Made by a program: the position numbers and the translations under genes. Positions 1 through 6,291 of a DNA stretch of 11,814 nt are shown piece by piece (the first letter of the stretch is position 1; each line of letters starts with the position of its first letter). The notes under the pieces were generated by a model that was not told the DNA's origin, did not search any database, and saw only the letters and a list, made by a program, of their open reading frames with translations. Source of the DNA: Acidobacteriota bacterium (lineage in GTDB: Bacteria; Acidobacteriota; Aminicenantia; Aminicenantales; Aminicenantaceae); assembly GCA_030609975.1 (NCBI GenBank), contig JAUWSR010000086.1:1-11814 (forward strand), given 5' to 3'.

Positions 1-126
1 GCGTCCTCAATGCACCAGAAAGACTACTATGCAGAAGGAAGAACGCTCGACCGGCTCGGCGTCGGGCACTACTCTGTAGGAGAACTGAAGAGCATCCTCA
101 AGCAGGGCTTTCCTTCCGACGCCTGA
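1..126 (+). CDS. C-terminal fragment of a probable octopine/opine dehydrogenase-family protein
   Basis: An open frame enters from the left edge and ends at TGA 124-126, giving the last 41 residues of a protein. The tail contains DYYAEGRTLDRLGVGH followed by an amphipathic stretch. From memory this matches the end of the NAD/NADP octopine dehydrogenase family (Rossmann-fold enzymes that reductively join an amino acid to a keto acid), where a conserved 'EGRTLxxLGL' segment lies near the C-terminus. The nucleotide-binding domain is outside the window, so neither substrate nor catalytic residues can be judged. No convincing terminator follows: only a 5-bp AGCTT/AAGCT pair (146-150/157-161) without a T-run. 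The family call rests on one motif and is moderate. Confidence 0.55.
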   Translation, partial: ASSMHQKDYYAEGRTLDRLGVGHYSVGELKSILKQGFPSDA

Positions 127-378
127 TCTCGGAGTTTCCTTTTTAAGCTTGAAGAAAAGCTCTCATTATCTCCTGTAATGTCACCCCGTGGCATCTTGAA
201 ATGAGCTTATCACAAGATAAACAACCGGTTCAATGATCGTAAAATCGCAACCATTCGCGATAAACAGTCGAATTCTCAGCTTGGATAACTTTAGGCGGAG
301 GAGGCCGATCCCGGCCTACCTGAAGTGGCGGATGCGAGAGAGAGGGTGGCTGGGCTGAGAAGCCACTGATCTCCTTTC
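127..378. other. Non-coding stretch with two small hairpins
   Basis: No gene was found here. The segment 295-370 is GC-rich and can form two hairpins: AGGCCG 302-307 with CGGCCT 312-317 (4-nt loop), and GTGGCT 346-351 with AGCCAC 361-366. The second right arm can alternatively pair with AGTGGC at 325-330. Neither is followed by a T-run, so they are not ordinary terminators. The sequence directly before ATG 379 has no ribosome site, so this may be eroded DNA in front of a sigma factor remnant rather than a live leader. Confidence 0.3.
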
Positions 379-642
379 ATGATGTTTCTTAAGCGATGGT
401 TTGCGTATGGGGATTCCATTCTGATATTCCTTTTTCTTACTGTGCTTCACTGCCTATCCAACCAGGGCCGCCTTCTCTATGTCATGTATGATATCGCCGG
501 ACTATCCTATAGAGAAATCTCCCTGATAGTGGCGGAGCAGGAAAACACAGTAAGAAAAAATGTCTCTCGGAGTCGTAAAAAATTGCATAATTTTCTAAAC
601 GAGGAATGCGTGCTCTTTAAACCCGATGGGAATTGCTCGTGA
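379..642 (+). pseudogene. ECF sigma factor region 4 fragment, probably a remnant
   Basis: The 87-residue reading frame carries a recognisable sigma-70 region 4 at residues about 23-72: a helix with LSNQGRLLYVMYD, then the helix-turn-helix GLSYREISLIVAEQENTVRK and the basic SRSRKKL that contacts the -35 element. Extracytoplasmic-function sigma factors are normally about 160-190 residues with region 2 first; here region 2, which contacts the -10 element and core polymerase, is absent and replaced by about 20 hydrophobic residues. There is no ribosome site before ATG 379 (the preceding bases are CTCCTTTC). The tail 'ECVLFKPDGNC' stops at TGA 640-642, in the same frame as the DUF3795 gene that follows. 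Most likely the 3' end of a decayed sigma gene. A free-standing region 4 regulator is a less likely alternative. Confidence 0.6.
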
Positions 643-651
643 CCTTGTGGC

Positions 652-1005
652 TTGGATTGTTTCAATTGCGAAATTTATGAAGAAAACATCACAGAGGAGA
701 TGAAGGAGCAATTTGCGTTAAAAATCCAAAAGAAACCAGAAGAAGTCGCCTGTAGAGGGTGTCGGCTACAGAATGGATGTAAACACTTTGGCCAACCCTG
801 TGAGACACTTAAATGCATTGAGGCGAAGGGATTGGAGTTCTGTTTCGAATGTGGGGAGTTTCCCTGTGTAAAGCTTCAACCCGCAAAAGAAGGAGCTGAC
901 AAATATCCCCATAACTTCAAGCTTTATAATCTGTGCCGGATGAAAGCTGTTGGCGTTGGAAAATGGGCCAAAGAGGCAAGATTTATCCGGCAACGCTATT
1001 TATAA
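652..1005 (+). CDS. DUF3795 cysteine-rich protein, N-terminus probably damaged
   Basis: A protein of 117 residues from TTG 652, with 13 cysteines in paired patterns: C-x2-C at the N-terminus, CRGCRLQNGC, C-x3-C, and CFECGEFPC. This spacing matches DUF3795 proteins, small cysteine-rich proteins of unknown function that are thought to bind metal. Family members usually begin with a CGLDCxxC motif. Here the codons before TTG 652 are TGT GGC (646-651), so the first conserved cysteine lies upstream of the only available start, and TGA 640-642 closes the frame before any ATG or GTG. The start has no clear ribosome site. The C-terminus ends at 'RQRYL', earlier than I remember for relatives, which continue with a GKGP-like tail. 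The family call is fairly secure. Whether the gene still makes protein is doubtful: it may be a relic, or expressed through termination-reinitiation after the preceding frame. Confidence 0.65.
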   Translation: MDCFNCEIYEENITEEMKEQFALKIQKKPEEVACRGCRLQNGCKHFGQPCETLKCIEAKGLEFCFECGEFPCVKLQPAKEGADKYPHNFKLYNLCRMKAVGVGKWAKEARFIRQRYL

Positions 1006-1016
1006 TTTGGCGACAA

Positions 1017-1148
1017 GCAGTAGAAGAACCCGAAACTTTTTTACACCTCTAGGGATATCATCCAGCAAACATTGAATTTCATGAGGTTGCACCTACTTTT
1101 CAAATGAGGTGGCAGGTTTATGAAAAGAGTTATATAATCATAAAATAA
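1017..1148 (+). pseudogene. Possible unidentified protein remnant with one internal stop
   Basis: In the frame ending at TAA 1146-1148, the translation from 1053 reads like a real protein tail (GYHPANIEFHEVAPTFQMRW, then a Tyr- and Ile-rich end). In the same frame, across TAG 1050-1052, it is preceded by AVEEPETFLHL. The mix of charged and aromatic residues looks coding, but there is no start or ribosome site and I do not recognise the family. It occupies most of the gap between the DUF3795 gene and the methyltransferase, whose leader overlaps its end. This is low-confidence pattern recognition and could be chance. Confidence 0.25.
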
Positions 1149-1188
1149 AGATTCAATTTGTTTTAAATTGAATGAACAGGAATCACAC

Positions 1189-2028
1189 ATGTTTAAAGAG
1201 CTGGAAGAAATAAACTCACGCCCTGCTCCCTTTCAATTCTATACTGCTGATGAGTTGTGGACAGATGATTTTACATCAAAGAAAATGCTAGAGCTCCATT
1301 TGAATGATTCAATAGATGCCGCATCTCGCAGTACAGAATTCATTGACCGATCTGTAGAATGGATCGTCTCACACTTCAAGGTAGACGCAGGGACCAAGAT
1401 TGCTGACTTTGGATGTGGCCCGGGGCTCTATACCAACCGCTTAGCAGAAAGGAGTGCGGGAGTTTTGGGAATAGATTTCTCAAAAAGATCCATACGATAT
1501 GCTCAAGAAGCAGCAGTAAAGAATGAATTACAAGTTAACTATATTTGGCAAAACTACCTTGATTTCGAGACCGAGCAAAGGTTCGACCTGATTATTATGA
1601 TTATGTGCGACTATTGTGCCCTTAGCCCCGGCCAGCGCAAAACGATGCTGCGGAAGTATCATACATTCTTAAATCCAGGCGGAGCTATATTCTTGGATGT
1701 ATATTCACTCAGTGCGTTTGCAGAGAGGAAAGAGACAGCATTATGTCAATTCAATCTGCTTGATAGCTTCTGGTCAGCCCAGAATTATTATGGTTTTCTC
1801 AATACCTTTAAATATGAGGATGAAAAGCTCGTTCTGGATAAATACACCGTTATCGAAAAAGATAGAACCCGTGTCGTGTACAACTGGCTTCAGTATTATA
1901 GCCTTGATACTCTAGCTCGGGAGTTTGAGGAGAATCAATTCCAGATCACAAATTATTATTGTAATGTAGTCGGTATGCCCTATAATTCGGACTCAGCAGA
2001 AATAGCAGTCGTGGGAAAGAAACTGTGA
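1189..2028 (+). CDS. Class I SAM-dependent methyltransferase
   Basis: A 279-residue soluble enzyme expected to transfer a methyl group from S-adenosylmethionine; the acceptor is unknown. Motif I is ADFGCGPGLYT at residues 72-82, followed by the acidic end of strand 2 (GIDFS, Asp96) that binds the ribose hydroxyls, a motif II-like RFDLIIMIMCDYCALSP at 131-147, and LNPGGAIFLDVYS (161-173) matching motif III. The C-terminal third (YYGFLNTFKYEDEKLVLDKY) looks like a small cap that shapes the substrate site. I chose ATG 1189 because AGGA (1178-1181) lies 7 bases before it. An in-frame TTG at 1168 would add seven residues but has no ribosome site. A TATAAT at 1133-1138 may be the -10 element. The gene stands alone on its strand and looks complete, unlike the decayed material upstream. 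Confidence 0.88.
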   Translation: MFKELEEINSRPAPFQFYTADELWTDDFTSKKMLELHLNDSIDAASRSTEFIDRSVEWIVSHFKVDAGTKIADFGCGPGLYTNRLAERSAGVLGIDFSKRSIRYAQEAAVKNELQVNYIWQNYLDFETEQRFDLIIMIMCDYCALSPGQRKTMLRKYHTFLNPGGAIFLDVYSLSAFAERKETALCQFNLLDSFWSAQNYYGFLNTFKYEDEKLVLDKYTVIEKDRTRVVYNWLQYYSLDTLAREFEENQFQITNYYCNVVGMPYNSDSAEIAVVGKKL

Positions 2029-2081
2029 AAAATGTTTCGTTTCAGCCAAATTCGGACCACTCACGATATTATCTAAGTGAT

Positions 2082-2100
2082 GGTTTAAGTATACTAAACC
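2082..2100. repeat. Near-perfect palindrome between converging genes
   Basis: GGTTT (2082-2086) and AAACC (2096-2100) flank the perfect 8-base palindrome AGTATACT (2088-2095), with one extra A at 2087. It sits between the methyltransferase stop and the end of the minus-strand small gene, where a shared transcript end is expected. There is no T-run on either strand, so it is a weak terminator at best, and a protein-binding site is equally possible. Confidence 0.35.
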
Positions 2101-2134
2101 CACCAATATGTATGTTCCACGGCTCAGGGAATTC

Positions 2135-2356
2135 TTATTTTTTCTTTTCTTCCTCTTTTTCAGCCTTAACGATGTAATATCCCTCGCGAGACAGCAGATG
2201 ATCCAGGTTTGCAACCCCATAAGCGATGACCGCAGTGACAAGGGAGGAGTGTTTCTGATAATCAGGGATCATTTTGTTATAAAGATCCCTCTCAGTGTGC
2301 CAGATCTCTCTATAACTGAAATTATCTACCCGAGGATATCCGCCTTCAATACCCAT
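2135..2356 (-). CDS. Small hypothetical protein, 73 residues
   Basis: I do not recognise this protein. Read from ATG 2356 it begins MGIEGGYPRVDNFSYREIW, continues with a mixed aromatic/charged middle, has a more hydrophobic patch (SSLVTAVIAYGVANLDHLL) and ends in a lysine/glutamate-rich tail of about 12 residues. No signal peptide or clear membrane helix is seen. An excellent ribosome site AAAGGAG (complement of 2365-2371) lies 8 bases before ATG 2356, so I prefer it to ATG 2392, which would add 12 residues overlapping a plsC relic. The gene sits just downstream of that relic on the same strand, suggesting it once followed plsC directly. A real small gene is likely from the ribosome site and composition, but no function can be assigned. 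Confidence 0.55.
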   Translation of the reverse strand: MGIEGGYPRVDNFSYREIWHTERDLYNKMIPDYQKHSSLVTAVIAYGVANLDHLLSREGYYIVKAEKEEEKKK

Positions 2357-2366
2357 GGTGGGAACT

Positions 2367-2456
2367 CCTTTATATTCTCGCTTCGCTGCCATGAGCCTTC
2401 AATCTGTAGCTCAACTCTTATAGAGACAGGGCTTGAATTTTGTCCGTGTGGATCGT
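2367..2456 (-). pseudogene. Decayed duplicate of the plsC 3' end
   Basis: Bases 2425-2455 match 2806-2836, inside the plsC gene, at 28 of 31 positions in the same orientation. Read on the minus strand the relic gives TETIHTDKIQALSL, a stop, then ELSYRLKA, against EPIHPDKIQELSLEDLSDYVRA in the intact protein. Similarity fades beyond about 2460 on one side and about 2367 on the other. It is therefore the coding tail of a plsC copy or paralog that has lost its frame. It borders the RiPP-like peptide gene opposite the real plsC end, so the peptide gene is bracketed by two plsC ends about 350 bases apart. Confidence 0.7.
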
Positions 2457-2477
2457 TTCCGTAATGTATGAAATATA

Positions 2478-2506
2478 TTGACAGACCCGGCTGCGTTTGC
2501 TATTAA
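2478..2506 (+). promoter_or_regulatory. Sigma-A-type promoter for the small peptide gene
   Basis: A perfect -35 TTGACA (2478-2483) is followed after 17 bases by TATTAA (2501-2506, four of six matches to TATAAT). Transcription would start near 2513, immediately before the AGAAGGAGG ribosome site (2514-2522). The leader would be very short. Confidence 0.6.
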
Positions 2507-2527
2507 TTTGTGTAGAAGGAGGCCGTT

Positions 2528-2710
2528 ATGAAAAAGGATTGGATCACACCTCAGTTGCAGGTTTTGACCCGCGGGCAACGTCAAGAAAGCGTGCTTTCGT
2601 TTTGCAAGGGAGGCTTTCCTTCTCCAAATGGTCCTGGGTCTATATCAAGTCATTGCTATTCGGGAAATCCCATGGGCCCGTGCAGCGCCATCGATGTCGG
2701 TGGAAGCTGA
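2528..2710 (+). CDS. Cysteine-containing small peptide, candidate RiPP precursor
   Basis: A 60-residue peptide from ATG 2528, five bases after the very strong ribosome site AGAAGGAGG (2514-2522). It divides into a leader-like N-terminus with the pattern W-x2-P-x-L-x2-L-x-R-x4-E-x-V-L (residues 5-23) and a small-residue core from Cys26 rich in Gly, Ser, Pro and Asn, with cysteines at 26, 43 and 52 and a GGS end. From memory, uncharacterised short peptides of anaerobic bacteria share a leader of this type (KPxLxxLxR...E-x-VL-x-x-CK), and the layout is typical of ribosomally made, post-translationally modified peptides. No radical SAM enzyme, cyclase, LanM, peptidase or exporter lies in the window, so a modifying partner would have to be elsewhere. 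Its GC content, strand and flanking plsC relic suggest it was inserted here. That it is a gene is fairly sure; that it is a RiPP is inference. Confidence 0.6.
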   Translation: MKKDWITPQLQVLTRGQRQESVLSFCKGGFPSPNGPGSISSHCYSGNPMGPCSAIDVGGS

Positions 2711-2750
2711 GCTTACAGTCCAAAGCTATTAAGTCAAACTCAAGTCCTGA

Positions 2751-3452
2751 TCATTCTATCAATTCCTGTATACGAGCCCTCACATAATCGCTCAGATCTT
2801 CGAGGGACAGCTCTTGAATTTTGTCCGGGTGGATCGGCTCACCGAATTTGATCTTAACCGGATGGGGATGGATCAGCCAAGAACCTTTCTGCTTGAGTTG
2901 GAACAATCCTGAAGTCCCGATAGGTATGATGGGAACACCGGCTTCTTTGGCCAAATGGAAGGGGAGCCTTTTAAAAGGCCGAAGGTTGCCATCCAGAGTG
3001 CGATGTCCTTCCGGGAGGATGAGAATGGATTGACCTTTCCTAAGTTCTTTCTCCGTTGCTTTAATACTTTTAATCGAGGCGTGGATATTCTTGCGGTCAA
3101 TAGGGATATTCCCCAAACGAAGGATGGCCCATCCATATAAGGGCCACTTGAATTGACGCAGGGCCTCGACTCCACGGACAAATGTCGGGACATAGCCTGC
3201 AAAAAGAGGGATATCGAAAAGACTGACATGATTAGCCATAAAGAGATAGGTTTGACCTGGATCGATAACTTCAGCCCCCTCGGATTCGACTTTTATAAAA
3301 AGCAGCTTAAATAGAAACCGAAGGCGTTTTTTCAGCCAGGGATCGAGCTTCCGGGGTGAAAATATAAATGTGAGGAGGATCGTCACGATGCAGAGGAAAA
3401 AAAAGTAGACTCCTCCTGCGGTCCAGCAATATAACGAGAACAGTTGTTTCAT
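2751..3452 (-). CDS. plsC: 1-acyl-sn-glycerol-3-phosphate acyltransferase
   Basis: A 233-residue membrane-associated enzyme that adds the second acyl chain to lysophosphatidic acid, giving phosphatidic acid for phospholipid synthesis. An N-terminal hydrophobic helix (residues about 10-31) anchors it. The acyltransferase motifs are in order: NHVSLFD at 74-80 (catalytic His75 and Asp80 of H-x4-D), the GNIPIDR glycerol-phosphate segment at 114-120, LPEGHR at 146-151 (motif III, usually EGTR), and the VPIIPIG block at 173-179. I chose ATG 3452, which overlaps the upstream kinase-like gene's TGA in an ATGA arrangement and implies translational coupling. ATG 3485 would add 11 residues (MPPPRCPRILE) inside the upstream gene and has a GGAGGTG before it, so it cannot be excluded. 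The 3' end of this gene is partly duplicated around 2367-2456. Confidence 0.9.
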   Translation of the reverse strand: MKQLFSLYCWTAGGVYFFFLCIVTILLTFIFSPRKLDPWLKKRLRFLFKLLFIKVESEGAEVIDPGQTYLFMANHVSLFDIPLFAGYVPTFVRGVEALRQFKWPLYGWAILRLGNIPIDRKNIHASIKSIKATEKELRKGQSILILPEGHRTLDGNLRPFKRLPFHLAKEAGVPIIPIGTSGLFQLKQKGSWLIHPHPVKIKFGEPIHPDKIQELSLEDLSDYVRARIQELIE

Positions 3453-4339
3453 CTCCAGAATACGGGGACATCTTGGCGGAGGCATTCCACCTCCATGGGG
3501 GTAATTCCCATCAATTCACCATCGGGAGCCAGGACTTTAGGTATGTCTGTTTCGAGAGTGATTTTTTGGGCTTTGAACTGTTCTATCTCATCAATGTGGA
3601 TGTGTTCACCTGTAAATATTTTGGGGAAGCTTTGCATCAATTTGCGGCGTGTGGTCTTATCCAGCAGCGTGACATCGAGCAGGCCGTCATCGATCTCAGC
3701 ATGAGGGGCCATAAGAAAGTTAGAAGTATAGCGAGTATTGGAGATTTCGACAAAAATATTATCCCTATCGTATGATTTTCCATCCGCTTCGATCTTCACT
3801 CGATAGGATTTCAAAAACAGCATCTGGTACAAAACGCCCAGGGTGTAGGAGACATTTCCGAAGACCTTGAGCTTGTGTGCGGTCTTTCCGACATCCGCTA
3901 CAAAGCCTAAACCCAGGATGTTCATGAAATAGTAATCCTGGCCGTGTGTCCGGAAAACGCCCACATCTACATTCCTGGGTTTTCCTAAACGGATGATCTC
4001 CACGGCTTCTTCCCAACGGGAGACATCCATCTCCAAGTCTCGTGCAAAGGCGTTTCCTGTTCCTATGGGAAGCACGCCCAAGGGTATCTTGCCTTTATTC
4101 GGGTTTTTGTAATATCCATTGATGGTCTCGAATAGTGTGCCGTCTCCACCACCTGCAACAACCCCATCGTATTGAGAAAAATCTGCGTTTATAACGAGGT
4201 CTACTGCATGTTCGGGATAATCCGTGAGCTTTAGGTCAAATTCTATGTTCTTAGAATTGAAGCAGGCTTCGACTTTAGGCAGGAGTTTGCCGGCTCTTTT
4301 GTGGTTGGCCATGGGATTGTAGATGAGTAAAATTTTCAC
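3449..4339 (-). CDS. Diacylglycerol kinase-family lipid kinase (YegS/BmrU/DgkB-like)
   Basis: A 296-residue cytosolic or peripheral-membrane lipid kinase of the DAGK catalytic fold, expected to phosphorylate diacylglycerol or a related lipid with ATP. Visible motifs are YNPMAN at 7-12 (the usual NPxAG loop), the nucleotide-binding GGGDGT at 63-68, and LPIGTGNAFARDL at 90-102. The C-terminal half has the expected beta-sandwich signatures, including DDGLLDVTLL and LAPDGELMG, where the Asp-Gly-Glu is conserved in the family. The start is GTG 4339, with AAGGAA about 8 bases upstream. It overlaps plsC by four bases, so the pair forms a small operon: the kinase could recycle diacylglycerol to phosphatidic acid, the same product PlsC makes. 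The exact lipid substrate is not readable from sequence. Confidence 0.88.
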   Translation of the reverse strand: MKILLIYNPMANHKRAGKLLPKVEACFNSKNIEFDLKLTDYPEHAVDLVINADFSQYDGVVAGGGDGTLFETINGYYKNPNKGKIPLGVLPIGTGNAFARDLEMDVSRWEEAVEIIRLGKPRNVDVGVFRTHGQDYYFMNILGLGFVADVGKTAHKLKVFGNVSYTLGVLYQMLFLKSYRVKIEADGKSYDRDNIFVEISNTRYTSNFLMAPHAEIDDGLLDVTLLDKTTRRKLMQSFPKIFTGEHIHIDEIEQFKAQKITLETDIPKVLAPDGELMGITPMEVECLRQDVPVFWR

Positions 4340-4373
4340 TGTGCTTTTCCTTCAATCTATTGTCGGTTGTCCC

Positions 4374-4403
4374 ATACAATCATTTTTCTCGCGCAGCTGT
4401 CAA
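4374..4403 (-). promoter_or_regulatory. Candidate promoter of the lipid kinase-plsC operon
   Basis: On the minus strand a perfect TTGACA (4403-4398) is followed after 18 bases by TTGTAT (4379-4374), which carries an extended TGA immediately before it. The -10 hexamer is poor, so the assignment relies on the -35 and the TG extension. Transcription would begin about 30 bases before GTG 4339. Confidence 0.4.
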
Positions 4404-4526
4404 GAAGGCCTGCACTCGATTAGCTTCTTTGAGATTTAGTCTAGATCAATCAGGTACTGCCATTAATCAGATGGGAATTCACGTGTTGATGCCTTCCCTT
4501 TGACGCTGACTTGGAGGCTGTGGTGA

Positions 4527-6188
4527 TCAGCGTTCTTTTAGCCGTAAAATCCCTTTCTTTTGATCGATCTCCACGTGAAAGTGCTTGAGAAAAGAGTTGC
4601 CCAATAGACCGAGGCCAGGCTCGGCGGGAATGTCCAGGATAATGGCTTTCACATGGCGAACACGAAATCCTTTGATCTCGATTGAGTCCAGGGTCACTTC
4701 ATAGGCCAAACCCACGCCGGAAGCGGTTGACACCTGAACCAAGGGCGTGGAATCGTCAAGCTGAAATCCGAGGGCTTCAGCTGTTTCATAGGGAATGGTG
4801 ACCAGTGATGCACCCGTGTCGATCATGAATTTTTGCTTCAATTTTCCGTGGAGATAGGCTTCGACAGGAATCTGATTCTGGCCGGGAGAAAAGCGGATCT
4901 GGACAACGCCTTCATCTCTTTTTCCCTCTGTGATGAGGACTTCCAGATTTTGGGCTCTGTTTCTTAGGCTCTGGGGATAGCTCCCCTCGTTGAGTAGGCT
5001 TTCAGCCCTGTGCCAATCTCTTTCACTGAGAGCCAGTTCAGCCCCTAAAAGCTGCAGCTCCGGCTCTTGGGGAAAGATCTTTTTAGCAGCTTCGAAGGCC
5101 ACCCAGCCGTTTACCGGCTGGTCTTTGTCTGTTGCTTCTCTGATCCAATCTTTGCACAGCTGAAGCTGGATAATATCCATTTCTCTGGCTCTGATACGCT
5201 CTGTGTCAATCTGGATGCGTTTTAACCGGTCAAAATACTCCAATGCCTTTCGGGTATCCGTGGCTTTTGCGATGGCTTGTGTCATGAGACGTAACAGTTT
5301 TAAATCCGCTGTTTCCAAAATGATCTGCTCATCCAAAATATCGATGACCTCTTGGGTGAACCCGTTTTGGATAAGGTCGGAGGCTAACTTTTGCATCTTG
5401 TTCAAAGCTGACTCCGCGTGTAGGTGGAAGGGTTTGTCCTCTTCGTTCAGTCGGGGCATCAAACGAAATCCCTGTGCAAGAGCTTCAAGCCTTTCTTGTG
5501 CAGGTCTCCCGTCACTTAGGGCCAAGGCCCGGCTGAATTGAGCTTCCTGAACATTGGAAAAGGTCTGGTTATAAAATTCAGCTATTCCTATCTCGGGCCG
5601 CAATGCTTTGCCCTCAGGTCCATTCCACATGAATCCATGCTCCATGTCACTTCCAAAGGACCAGCCCACAACGCGTCCACGCTGAAGGAAAATGCCTGGT
5701 TCCTGAATAGTCAGGGGAAGTGTGACGCTTAAAAACTGGCCTTTTTGTTGGGGAGATGTCACTCTCGCGTTCTCTAACGAGTTTCCGCTGATATAGGAGT
5801 GCCAGGAAAGTGGCTCAAGCACCTCCCAAGCTTCCAGTTCCGGACTATCATAGCGATTCTGACAAAGCCAGAGTCCCACAGGATCTCCCAGTCGCCAGAT
5901 TCCCTGGTCGATCCGGCTCTCCTGGGCCTGACTGCTTCGAAATATCCAGGCATTGCCGTTAAAACCATGCCATGTGGGGACAGCGAGCCAACTCCCGGCT
6001 ACGATCGTTGTGTCCATTCCGGAGATTTCCTCTCCGGAAAGATCCAAGAAGCTGAGTCGGCCAATCGTTATTAAATCCAGGCTGTTGTCAGTCTCGGTTG
6101 CGGTTGGCGCTGACGACTCTAATGCCACGGTCTGTGGATCAAGCGATTGTTCCTTGTTCGAAAAAAAACGGGGGAGAATGAGAATCAA
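4527..6188 (-). CDS. Membrane-anchored retropepsin-like aspartic protease with helical repeats
   Basis: The 553 residues from TTG 6188 contain a C-terminal retropepsin-like domain: catalytic IDTGAS at 456-461, then GLGLLGNSFL at 525-534, the hydrophobic-hydrophobic-Gly motif. Bacterial proteins of this clan AA type have one Asp-Thr-Gly and act as dimers. Residues about 210-425 look like TPR-type helical repeats. Residues 40-205 form a beta-rich region with a VVGWSFG turn that resembles a trypsin-like barrel without a visible catalytic triad (weak impression). TTG 6188 is only the first conventional start: the frame stays open to TAG 6296-6294, and codons 6242-6189 encode IRIFPFLAAVAAVVLLGILI, clearly the rest of an N-terminal membrane helix. 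The true start must therefore lie upstream, yet no ATG, GTG or TTG exists there in frame. The catalytic domain would face outward. The target is unknown. Confidence 0.75.
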   Translation of the reverse strand: MILILPRFFSNKEQSLDPQTVALESSAPTATETDNSLDLITIGRLSFLDLSGEEISGMDTTIVAGSWLAVPTWHGFNGNAWIFRSSQAQESRIDQGIWRLGDPVGLWLCQNRYDSPELEAWEVLEPLSWHSYISGNSLENARVTSPQQKGQFLSVTLPLTIQEPGIFLQRGRVVGWSFGSDMEHGFMWNGPEGKALRPEIGIAEFYNQTFSNVQEAQFSRALALSDGRPAQERLEALAQGFRLMPRLNEEDKPFHLHAESALNKMQKLASDLIQNGFTQEVIDILDEQIILETADLKLLRLMTQAIAKATDTRKALEYFDRLKRIQIDTERIRAREMDIIQLQLCKDWIREATDKDQPVNGWVAFEAAKKIFPQEPELQLLGAELALSERDWHRAESLLNEGSYPQSLRNRAQNLEVLITEGKRDEGVVQIRFSPGQNQIPVEAYLHGKLKQKFMIDTGASLVTIPYETAEALGFQLDDSTPLVQVSTASGVGLAYEVTLDSIEIKGFRVRHVKAIILDIPAEPGLGLLGNSFLKHFHVEIDQKKGILRLKER

Positions 6189-6291
6189 GATCCCGAGGAG
6201 AACAACGGCTGCGACAGCGGCTAAAAAGGGAAATATTCGGATTTTAGATCTCCCCTGGTTTTTTCTTTGATGTCCCCATCGCTTTGATTCT

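Noticed and set aside
146..161. Terminator after the first gene
   Set aside because: AGCTT/AAGCT is five pairs with no following T-run.
640..642. TGA as a selenocysteine codon joining the sigma fragment and DUF3795
   Set aside because: No selenocysteine hairpin of suitable size follows directly; only a tiny ATTG/CAAT pairing is seen near 656-666. A nonsense change or gene junction is simpler.
2108..2464. 118-residue plus-strand reading frame opposite the small minus-strand gene
   Set aside because: No ribosome site, an implausible Phe/Leu-rich start caused by the antisense of a Lys/Glu tail, and it is antisense to the plsC relic.
2497..2787. 96-residue plus-strand reading frame overlapping the small peptide
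   Set aside because: Its composition is not protein-like, it lacks a ribosome site and runs into the plsC 3' end; the 60-residue frame has the promoter, ribosome site and leader-core pattern.
6255..6270. Programmed -1 frameshift site A AAA AAC before the aspartic protease
   Set aside because: The heptamer is present on the minus strand, but the frame from ATG 6279 reads AAG AAA AAA CCA, so the slip-site phase is wrong and a +1 shift would be needed, not -1.
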